A DNA stretch of 64,000 nt from Calditrichota bacterium (GTDB lineage Bacteria > Calditrichota > Calditrichia > Calditrichales > Calditrichaceae): NCBI GenBank assembly GCA_003854985.1, contig RQOG01000046.1, forward strand, positions 1-64,000, in the 5' to 3' direction. Shown here one piece after another: positions 54,425 to 64,000 of this stretch (within the stretch, counting starts at the first letter, position 1; each line of letters opens with the position of its first letter). The position numbers and the translations under genes are program-made. The notes below the pieces were generated by a model. That model was not told where the DNA came from. It did no database searches and was given only the letters and a program-made list of their open reading frames with translations.

Positions 54425-54958
54425 TTGAGCCGAGTTGCCAAACGATATGCAAAAGCGATCTTCCAGCTTGCCGTGGAACAAAAACAATTACCGGCCTATA
54501 AGGAAGATTTTGAACGCATAAAAAATCTCATTCACGAAAGTGGAGATTTTCGATCCTTTCTTTTAAATCCGCTGTTGAATGACCATCAGAGAGCTGATAT
54601 CATAAAAAAAATTTTTGAGGGTAAAGTTTCCGAATCCGTATTAAACTTTTTGCTGCTCACTGCGGAGAAAAGGCGTCTGTCTTTGATTGAAACAATGGTT
54701 GATTATTTTAACAAAATGTATCTGGATTATAATAACCAGATCGAAGGAGAGCTGATAAGCGCTGTAGAAATTCTGCCTAAGCAGTTTGATAAAATCAAAG
54801 CCAGCGTTGAATCGGCTGTCGGCAAACAGGTTATTTTTACAAAAAGACTGGAACCGGCTATCATCGGCGGATTTGTTGTTAAAGTAGGCGATTCAGTTAT
54901 AGATAATAGTATTCGTTATCAGTTGAACAAACTGCGTGAAAAACTGAAAACGCAATAA
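54425..54958 (+). CDS. atpH: F0F1 ATP synthase subunit delta
   Basis: The 177-residue protein begins S-R-V-A-K-R-Y-A-K-A-I-F and has the R-D-F-R-type mid region, L-L-T-A-E-K-R-R-L and the C-terminal G-G-F-V-V-K-V-G-D-S-V-I-D block of OSCP/delta. TTG start at 54425 after a short gap. It caps the F1 head and holds the peripheral stalk. The order F-H-A-G-D-C is the classical one. Confidence 0.93.
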   Translation: MSRVAKRYAKAIFQLAVEQKQLPAYKEDFERIKNLIHESGDFRSFLLNPLLNDHQRADIIKKIFEGKVSESVLNFLLLTAEKRRLSLIETMVDYFNKMYLDYNNQIEGELISAVEILPKQFDKIKASVESAVGKQVIFTKRLEPAIIGGFVVKVGDSVIDNSIRYQLNKLREKLKTQ

Positions 54959-54979
54959 GTACAAAAAAGAGGTATTTTC

Positions 54980-56500
54980 ATGGGAAATGCAGTAAGACCC
55001 GATGAAGTCTCTGCGATATTAAAAAAACAATTAAAAGACTTCCAAAAAGAATCGGACGTATACGAAGTAGGAACCGTTCTGCAGGTCGGCGATGGGATTG
55101 CCCGCGTATATGGACTGGAAAAAGTAATGGCCGGCGAACTTGTCGAATTTCCGAATGAAGTAATGGGTATGGTTTTAAACCTTGACGAAGATGATGTCGG
55201 TGTGGTATTGTTTGGCGAAGATACGCTGATCAAAGAAGGTGATACTGTTAAACGCACCCAGCGCGTTGTGGAAATTCCCGTTGGCGATAGTCTTGTCGGT
55301 CGGGTTGTAAGTCCTTTAGGGTCGCCATTGGATGGTAAGGGAAAAATCGAAACCGAGCAATTTACCCTAATGGAAAGAAAAGCTACCGGTGTAATCACGC
55401 GTCAGCCGGTTAAGGAGCCCCTGGCCACAGGTATCAAAGCCATAGACGCCATGATTCCGATCGGACGCGGGCAAAGAGAACTGATTATCGGCGACCGTCA
55501 AACGGGTAAAACTGCGGTCGCTCTGGATACGATTATCAATCAAAAAGGCAAGGATGTAATATGTATTTATGTAGCGATCGGACAAAGAGCCTCTACGGTT
55601 GCCAAAGTGGTAAGAACGCTGGAAGAATTCGGGGCTATGGAACATACGATTGTTGTATCCGCCAGCGCCAGCGAACCGGCTCCCCTGCAATACATTGCGC
55701 CTTACAGCGGGGCGGCAATGGGAGAATTTTTCCGTGATAACGGGCGGCATGCTCTTGTCATCTATGATGATTTAACCAAGCATGCCTGGGCCTACCGACA
55801 GGTGTCCCTGCTCCTGCGTCGTCCACCTGGACGCGAAGCCTATCCCGGAGATGTGTTTTATCTGCATTCCCGGTTACTCGAGCGGGCGGCAAAGTTAAAT
55901 GATGAATTGGGCGGCGGATCGTTAACCGCCTTACCGATCATTGAAACACAGGCCGGAGATGTTTCCGCTTATATTCCGACCAATGTAATTTCAATTACGG
56001 ACGGACAAATCTTCTTGGAATCGAATCTGTTTTTTTCCGGTGTGCGCCCGGCTATCAATGTGGGGATTTCCGTTTCCAGAGTTGGCGGCAACGCCCAGAT
56101 AAAAGCTATGAAGCAAGTTGCCGGCCGGCTGCGTCTGGAACTGGCCCAGTACCGCGAGATGGAAGCGTTTGCAAAATTCGGATCCGATCTTGATGCCGCC
56201 ACCCAGCAGCAATTAAGACGAGGCGAAAGACTTGTTGAAATTTTGAAGCAGGGGCAATATGTGCCCGTTCCTTTTGAAAAACAGGTGGTGGTAATTTATG
56301 CCGCGACCAACGGTTTTCTGGATAAACTTCCGGTAAACACGCTGCAAAGATTTGAAAAGGAATTTCTGGAGTTTTTAGACCTGAAATACAAAGACTTAAT
56401 GCCGTTGATTGCCAAAGAACAGGTGTTAACGGACCCGATTAAAGAGCAATTAAATAAAGCGTTGGAAAAATTTTTAGATCAGTTTAAAGTCGAAGCATAA
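54980..56500 (+). CDS. atpA: F0F1 ATP synthase subunit alpha
   Basis: The 506-residue protein has the N-terminal barrel ([14 protein letters not shown]), the Walker A-like G-D-R-Q-T-G-K-T (about 168-175), the V-I-Y-D-D-L-T-K-H block and the catalytic-interface arginine region S-V-S-R-V-G-G. It is the non-catalytic nucleotide-binding subunit of F1. The length is typical. It is separated from atpG by two bases. Confidence 0.96.
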   Translation: MGNAVRPDEVSAILKKQLKDFQKESDVYEVGTVLQVGDGIARVYGLEKVMAGELVEFPNEVMGMVLNLDEDDVGVVLFGEDTLIKEGDTVKRTQRVVEIPVGDSLVGRVVSPLGSPLDGKGKIETEQFTLMERKATGVITRQPVKEPLATGIKAIDAMIPIGRGQRELIIGDRQTGKTAVALDTIINQKGKDVICIYVAIGQRASTVAKVVRTLEEFGAMEHTIVVSASASEPAPLQYIAPYSGAAMGEFFRDNGRHALVIYDDLTKHAWAYRQVSLLLRRPPGREAYPGDVFYLHSRLLERAAKLNDELGGGSLTALPIIETQAGDVSAYIPTNVISITDGQIFLESNLFFSGVRPAINVGISVSRVGGNAQIKAMKQVAGRLRLELAQYREMEAFAKFGSDLDAATQQQLRRGERLVEILKQGQYVPVPFEKQVVVIYAATNGFLDKLPVNTLQRFEKEFLEFLDLKYKDLMPLIAKEQVLTDPIKEQLNKALEKFLDQFKVEA

Positions 56501-56502
56501 AA

Positions 56503-58802
<2,300 letters not shown>

Positions 58803-58886
58803 GAGAATTTATAAAGATGATAATCGGGCATGTAAGGCATTCAAGTTTATTGGCGATTTGCCGAGCATTTCAAGGGTAATATTATT

Positions 58887-59294
58887 ATGGCAGGATTGAA
58901 CATAGAGATATTAACGCCATTTGGGAAAATTTATACTGACGAGATTAAAAGTTGTATAATCCCTGGAATGCTTGGTCAGTTTCAGGTTTTAAAAGACCAT
59001 GCTTCCTTGCTGGCTGCAGTTGACATTGGAATGATAACTATTGAGGAAAAAAACGGTAAAAAAATAACGCTGGCAACAAGCGGCGGTTATTGTGAGGTAG
59101 AAAATAATAAAATAAAATTGATTGTTGAGTCAGCGGAGAAAGCCGATAAAATAAATATTGAACGCGCTAAAGATGCAAAAACACGTGCAGAAGAAAGACT
59201 TTGTTCTAAGCAGTCCGGTTTGGATTCGGACAGGGCAAAAGTGGCTCTGGCGCGGGCGTTAAACCGGCTTAAGATAGCCGGTTTGAAAATTTGA
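58887..59294 (+). CDS. atpC: F0F1 ATP synthase subunit epsilon
   Basis: The 135-residue protein has the N-terminal beta-sandwich (I-E-I-L-T-P-F-G, I-P-G-M-L-G-Q-F-Q-V-L, D-H-A-S-L-L) and a C-terminal helical hairpin (A-E-E-R-L...A-L-A-R-A-L-N-R-L). Epsilon couples the c-ring to gamma and can inhibit hydrolysis. It closes the operon; the following 128 bases have no strong terminator. Confidence 0.93.
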   Translation: MAGLNIEILTPFGKIYTDEIKSCIIPGMLGQFQVLKDHASLLAAVDIGMITIEEKNGKKITLATSGGYCEVENNKIKLIVESAEKADKINIERAKDAKTRAEERLCSKQSGLDSDRAKVALARALNRLKIAGLKI

Positions 59295-59422
59295 GTCTAA
59301 AAAACCCGGTTCTTCAGGCCGGAAAATATATCTATCGGTTTTACTTATCCTTGACTCGGCTATAAATAATATTAAATTAAGGCACATACCAACACCGATA
59401 AATTTAACTTTAGGTTGAAATT

Positions 59423-62020
59423 ATGAGTAAGAAATTTCATTCTTGGTATTATTCTTTCTTCTTGGCTTTGCTTCTAATCTCAAATGGATTTACACAGCGT
59501 TATTATGCCGCAACGGATGAGTACAGCGTGGCGCTCAGGGAATATGTGGAAGATTTGCTTATAAACTTCGGAAAAGACGCTATCGACCGGGAGAGATTCC
59601 TTGTCCAGCAAATCAGAATGATTAATGACGAAATTAAAAGCCGGGTTGGGGATATACAGGAGATAAAAGATAACTATTTTGAAAGAATGGAAGACCGGCT
59701 CGATGAAGTGCGGGAATTAAAAAGCAGGGTATCCGAATCAAATTCACCGAAATTACTTCATTTCATCACCCAGTTAGAGGGAAGAATTGAACAGACTCTG
59801 GAAAACAGAACGATGGATTTCAAACAGCAGAAAGTCATCGAGGATGCAATCCAGCTGCTGCATATCGCCGAAGAAGTCGTTCAACTCGATCCGAGTGCGC
59901 GTCTGGATACAGATCCCAGAATCTCAAAAGGAATGGAAAATACCGGGACTTCGCTGGTAAAATCTTTTGGCGGCGATCCGGGACCTGTTTACGGCTCAAC
60001 AATCACCGGGCCGGTTACTATTTATGATGTGTATAAGGAATGGGGTCTTTCTGAGCGGGTTAAATATATGTCCCGCTGGACGGATGTTGAAATTATAAAA
60101 AACCGGTTGCTGCGCGATGCCACCGTAGATGAAAAATACCGCATGCTTCAGCGTGAAATCAGCGTAGCTTCCCAAATGTTTAATTATGGATTTTTTGATT
60201 ATTCTGAAAAAGCATTCGGAGAAATACTAACCCGGTATGATTTTACCAAGAATCTTGATGATATCCTGTTTTATAAAGGAGAATCTAATTACCTGCAGGG
60301 TCAATACAGGCAGGCCAGGGAAGATTACAGAAAGCTTATCAAAGAATATCCTACCTCTGAATTTATTGGAAATACTTACAAACGATTAATGCAAATTGCT
60401 TATCACTTTGATGATTATCCTTTGGTTTTAGGGCGCCTGAATGAAATGAAAGCTATTGTTTCTTCCGGCGATCCGAACATGGAAGAGGCGTTAATGCTTG
60501 CCGTCGTTTCAGCCATAAAAGGGAATTCTTATGAGCAGGCGGTATCCAATGCGACGCAAATTCCGCCAACTTCGATCTTTTATAAACAGGCGCAGTTTGT
60601 TTTAGGTGAGGCCTATGCAGGCGCTAACGATCTGGAACAATCGAAGAATGTTTTTATCACTCTGCTTAATGAACCTGGTTTAGGTGCGGATTTCAGATTT
60701 ACCATTCTTCTTAAACTGGGATATCTGCATTATGAATTAAAGGATTATTATAAAGCTCTTGAGTATTTTGATCAGATCGGCAGTCATTACAGCAGGTATG
60801 ACCGGGTTCTTATCGGTAATGCCTGGAGTTATTATCAATTGGAGTTGCTGAAAGAAAAAGAACAGGATTTTAGTGTTACCAAAAAGCACATTGAAACGCT
60901 TTTGGAGTATTTCTTCGATTCCGATTATTATCTCGAGGCCAAAACCCTGTTAGGATATATTAACCAGCTTGAGAAGAATGTCGATGGCGCTATCTATCAT
61001 TTTGATTATGTTTATCGCACCAAGGACGTAAAATTATTATCTGACCAGATGAATAAAGAGCAGGAAAGTCTGTTGGAAGCCTATATGGAAGCTGATAATT
61101 ATGAAAAAAATGCGCTGGCGGAAAACAATAAAGCCGCTTTCAGCCGGGCGGTCGAGGCAAAAAGAAAAGTGAGGGATCCTCTTCTCAGTTTATCCTATTC
61201 CGATTTAAGCAGTACCGGTGTTTCGACACAGGATGAAGTGATGAAGATGAAGAATCAGCTTGATGAATTGGACCGCTTGCGGGAAGTTGCCGAGAATAGA
61301 GAACGCGGTGACCTTGTAGAGCGAATTGAATCGTTACAGCTGAAAATTTTACGCGCGGTTAATGCACTGCCTACGGCGCAGCCTTCCAAATTAGGCGTTA
61401 ATTATTTTGATGTACATCCCATGGCCCGCAAGCAGAGCGTGATCGAAAATGAAAACATTAAAAGAATGAAGCTTAGGGAAGATACACGTCAGGAATTCGA
61501 ACAAATTGTTCGTAAGATTTCCTCTCTTGACGTTGAGATACGGAATGCAAAAGCAAGAAGAGATTACAAAAAGCTTGTCGATCTGGAATTAAGCAGAGAC
61601 CGGTTCAAAGAACTGGCTGATAAACTTGATCTTGTCGGCACCCAGGCCTACAGTTTTGATCTGGAAAAAAGCAATATCAATCTGGATCACTGGAGCGACT
61701 ATGGCGCCTTTGGTATGGCTAATGTTAATTTTGCTATTCGTGGCATGGAAACAGAACAGATTACCTATATGTTGAAACAGGTTCAGGAAATAAACGATTT
61801 GCTGGAACAACGCAAGAAAAATATTGTATATCAGATTGAACTTATCGAAAATGAAATTACACTGATGACGCGGCAGGTTCGCCGTCAGGAGAGAATTCGG
61901 GAACGTGAAGAATTGGAACGCCAGTTCCGCGAAACTTATTTTGATACGCATGACAGCGAACTTGATTACAATCCTGATACCACGGAAATACCAAAACTGC
62001 AGGATGAAACCGCTGAGTAG
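59423..62020 (+). CDS. Large secreted TPR / coiled-coil protein
   Basis: The 865-residue protein has a signal peptide (cut near T-Q25). It then has a helical region with a coiled coil (45-150), a TPR series from about 235 to 540 (A-F-G-E-I-L-T-R-Y, Y-L-Q-G-Q-Y-R-Q-A-R-E-D-Y-R-K-L-I-K-E-Y-P, K-A-L-E-Y-F-D-Q-I), and a Glu- and Arg-rich C-terminal coiled coil (620-850). No enzymatic motif is visible. A periplasmic or outer-membrane scaffold role is likely. It is paired with another TPR protein that begins 26 bases downstream. A weak TTGACT...TAAATT promoter may lie at 59351-59378. Confidence 0.7.
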   Translation: MSKKFHSWYYSFFLALLLISNGFTQRYYAATDEYSVALREYVEDLLINFGKDAIDRERFLVQQIRMINDEIKSRVGDIQEIKDNYFERMEDRLDEVRELKSRVSESNSPKLLHFITQLEGRIEQTLENRTMDFKQQKVIEDAIQLLHIAEEVVQLDPSARLDTDPRISKGMENTGTSLVKSFGGDPGPVYGSTITGPVTIYDVYKEWGLSERVKYMSRWTDVEIIKNRLLRDATVDEKYRMLQREISVASQMFNYGFFDYSEKAFGEILTRYDFTKNLDDILFYKGESNYLQGQYRQAREDYRKLIKEYPTSEFIGNTYKRLMQIAYHFDDYPLVLGRLNEMKAIVSSGDPNMEEALMLAVVSAIKGNSYEQAVSNATQIPPTSIFYKQAQFVLGEAYAGANDLEQSKNVFITLLNEPGLGADFRFTILLKLGYLHYELKDYYKALEYFDQIGSHYSRYDRVLIGNAWSYYQLELLKEKEQDFSVTKKHIETLLEYFFDSDYYLEAKTLLGYINQLEKNVDGAIYHFDYVYRTKDVKLLSDQMNKEQESLLEAYMEADNYEKNALAENNKAAFSRAVEAKRKVRDPLLSLSYSDLSSTGVSTQDEVMKMKNQLDELDRLREVAENRERGDLVERIESLQLKILRAVNALPTAQPSKLGVNYFDVHPMARKQSVIENENIKRMKLREDTRQEFEQIVRKISSLDVEIRNAKARRDYKKLVDLELSRDRFKELADKLDLVGTQAYSFDLEKSNINLDHWSDYGAFGMANVNFAIRGMETEQITYMLKQVQEINDLLEQRKKNIVYQIELIENEITLMTRQVRRQERIREREELERQFRETYFDTHDSELDYNPDTTEIPKLQDETAE

Positions 62021-62045
62021 AGTTGAATTTTTGACGGGTAAAACT

Positions 62046-64000
62046 ATGAGAAAAAAAATGAACATTTTAAAAAATAATAGGATTCTTTTTGTAATCATTT
62101 CCGCCTTATTTAGTATAGGATTAATATCCTCTGTATATGCGCAGGAAAAGGAAAAATTCGCTTTTGGCGATACCCTTTTTAAGAGGATGACTATCGATGA
62201 TCTGATTAATATCCGCGAATATTATGGCGACAGGGTTCATGATCTGCGTAAAGATGAGGACCGTACTTTCCAGAAAGGTATGGAACTCGGCGAAAGCTTT
62301 TTAGGAGAACGCGGTGAAAATATAACAAACCGGGATAAACTGTATATCCGGATTGCGGAATATTATATCGATAAGGCCTATGCGGATTTCGAAGATTCGC
62401 AGGTCGGTTACGAAGAACAATATAAAGAATATGAAAAGCAATATGAATTGTTTGAAAAAGGTCAACTGGAACAGGAGCCTGCCCAGCCGCAATTTCCCAA
62501 AGTCGATTATACTAAACCGATCGAAATCTATGATCGCCTGATGAATGAATATCCTTCCAGTGATTATGCGGATGATGCACTTTACAGTAAAGCCTGGTTA
62601 TTGGAAAGAATGGGACGGGGCGGTGAAGGCCGCAGGATTTATCAGGAAGTAATCGATAAATATCCGGACAGTCCTTTTGCTCCCGAAGCCTATATCCAGC
62701 TTGCGGAGTATTTTTTTAATCCCCGTGAAGATAAAACGGATGAAGAAGAAAACGTTGTAGAATTGCAGAAGGCTATTCAATTATATAAAAAAGTGCTCAA
62801 ATACAGGGATTCCAAACGCTATGATGAAGCTTTATATAAATTAGGATGGAGTTATTATAAACTTGCGGCCAGAGAACCTGAAAAGTATAATGATGCAATT
62901 TCGTATTTTATGGCTGTAGCGGATGATATTGAAAGAGCAAAGGAATTGGATCCGCGCTCTCTTATCACAAATGTCAATGTGCGCGATGAAGCCATTGAAT
63001 ATGTGGGCATCAGTTTTACTGATGAATCTTATACTACCCGCGGCGTGGACAAAGCCCGTGAAATGCTGATGAATATCGGCGATCGTCCTTATGGGCCGGA
63101 AATCATGCAGGCCATAGGCCAGACCTATCAGAAAATTGACGAAAAAGATAAAGCGATATATGCGTTCGAAAATTTATTGGATATGTATCCGAGATACAGA
63201 AAAGCGCCGGCTATGCAAAAGGAAATTGTTGACGCGTTATACGCCCTGGGACGCGATAAAGAAGCTTATGATGCCAGAACAAAGTTATATCAGACTTATG
63301 GACCGAAATCAGAATGGTACAAGGATTTGGAAATATCGGATGAGAAAGATCGTTTGACCAATATCGAAGCGGCTTATAATATCAGCGAACAAGCGCTTCG
63401 GACAAATTTATTGATTGATCTGCAGGATGCTCAGGAAATGGACGCTGAAGGTACGGATGGCAAACCGAAATATGAGGATTTTGCCAAGTTATGCGAAATT
63501 TATCTGGATATATTCGCTGCGGACTCCAATGCATATAGTATTAACTGGAACTATGCCATTGCTCTTGACGGCCGCTTAGGACGTCTGGAACAGGCTTATG
63601 AGGAATACATCCGTGTAAGTAATGATTACCTGGAAACTACCTACCAGCAGAATGCGGCTTTAAACGCCGTATCCATTGCAGATTCGTTGGTTAAACTAAA
63701 ATACGGCCGGAAAGATACAACGGTAACTTTTGACTTTGCTGATCTGGCTAAGCTTAGCCCTGAATCATTAACGCCTGAAGAAACAAGACTCATCGAGGCT
63801 TATGACAATTATATCCGGTTATTCCCATCGGGACAGTATACGCCTAATTTTCTTGCTGCTGCAGGCGGAATCTATTATAATCATAAGAAATTTGCTGAAG
63901 CCAAAGTATACTATCAGACGCTTGTCAAAAGATTCCCGGGCGCCGAAGAAAAAAGTCTGGCTATGCAGTCGATTATGGATTCCTATTTTGCTTTAGGAAA
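62046..64000 (+). CDS. Secreted TPR protein, cut by window end
   Basis: The ATG at 62046 opens a frame with no stop to the last base, giving at least 651 codons; the C-terminus is outside the window. A signal peptide (M-R-K-K-M-N-I-L-K-N...V-Y-A-Q) is followed by an acidic Tyr/Glu-rich segment (about 100-150) and BamD/YbgF-like TPR units (P-I-E-I-Y-D-R-L-M-N-E-Y-P, Y-Q-E-V-I-D-K-Y-P-D-S-P-F, Y-Y-Q-T-L-V-K-R-F-P-G). It follows the preceding TPR gene by 25 bases and they are almost certainly cotranscribed. Function is unknown; envelope biogenesis or gliding-type scaffolds are possibilities. Confidence 0.75.
   Translation, partial: MRKKMNILKNNRILFVIISALFSIGLISSVYAQEKEKFAFGDTLFKRMTIDDLINIREYYGDRVHDLRKDEDRTFQKGMELGESFLGERGENITNRDKLYIRIAEYYIDKAYADFEDSQVGYEEQYKEYEKQYELFEKGQLEQEPAQPQFPKVDYTKPIEIYDRLMNEYPSSDYADDALYSKAWLLERMGRGGEGRRIYQEVIDKYPDSPFAPEAYIQLAEYFFNPREDKTDEEENVVELQKAIQLYKKVLKYRDSKRYDEALYKLGWSYYKLAAREPEKYNDAISYFMAVADDIERAKELDPRSLITNVNVRDEAIEYVGISFTDESYTTRGVDKAREMLMNIGDRPYGPEIMQAIGQTYQKIDEKDKAIYAFENLLDMYPRYRKAPAMQKEIVDALYALGRDKEAYDARTKLYQTYGPKSEWYKDLEISDEKDRLTNIEAAYNISEQALRTNLLIDLQDAQEMDAEGTDGKPKYEDFAKLCEIYLDIFAADSNAYSINWNYAIALDGRLGRLEQAYEEYIRVSNDYLETTYQQNAALNAVSIADSLVKLKYGRKDTTVTFDFADLAKLSPESLTPEETRLIEAYDNYIRLFPSGQYTPNFLAAAGGIYYNHKKFAEAKVYYQTLVKRFPGAEEKSLAMQSIMDSYFALG

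Overview
The window looks like a chromosomal contig of a Gram-negative bacterium of the Fibrobacterota-Chlorobiota-Bacteroidota (FCB) superphylum. A Calditrichota- or Ignavibacteriota-like lineage fits best, but this is inferred from gene content and not from a marker tree. Pointers are a Wzi-like outer-membrane protein, a secreted metalloprotease ending in a T9SS-type sorting domain, an S23-type four-helix-bundle protein, dispersed intergenic repeats, and parAB-M23-bactofilin running directly into one complete F-type ATP synthase operon.

Region 1 (1-4.1 kb) is an accessory margin: a GT39-like membrane glycosyltransferase, a small orphan protein, a HicB antitoxin followed by a frameshifted HicA toxin, a beta-helix lipoprotein, and two repeat families. 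Region 2 (4.2-26.3 kb) is a surface-polysaccharide (O-antigen or capsule) locus. It holds a pyruvyltransferase, methyltransferases, Wzx flippase, an asparagine-synthetase-like amidotransferase, many GT2/GT4 glycosyltransferases, an MBOAT/SGNH O-acetylation pair, a Wzy/WaaL-like protein, a hexapeptide acyltransferase, the initiating undecaprenyl-phosphate sugar transferase and a GmhB-like phosphatase. It is much more AT-rich than its flanks, contains two decayed or frameshifted genes and an IS3-family remnant, and its composition changes inside genes at both margins, which suggests acquisition by recombination. A Wzi-like gene faces it on the minus strand.

Region 3 (28-34.4 kb) has a four-helix-bundle gene between two 101-102 bp palindromic repeats, a secreted 5'-nucleotidase, YraN, a class V aminotransferase and a CHASE2 adenylate cyclase. 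Region 4 (34.4-40.5 kb) is a sulfate-uptake unit: a cysteine-rich Rrf2 regulator, an outer-membrane barrel, Sbp, CysT, CysW and CysA. A shared 20-bp motif precedes both the regulator and the transport genes, and a bidirectional terminator closes the unit. Region 5 (40.5-49.2 kb) has a large secreted GH3 glycosidase, a PDZ/radical-SAM DUF512 protein next to the GTPase Der, the metalloprotease, and a TPR protein.

Region 6 (49.3-59.3 kb) is a tightly packed same-strand run: parA, parB, M23 peptidase, bactofilin, atpZ, atpI-like, atpB, E, F, H, A, G, D and C. It links chromosome segregation, envelope shape and energy conversion. The window ends with two large secreted TPR proteins, the second cut by the window edge. 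No rRNA, tRNA or CRISPR array was recognised. Promoters and operators are read by eye and are tentative.
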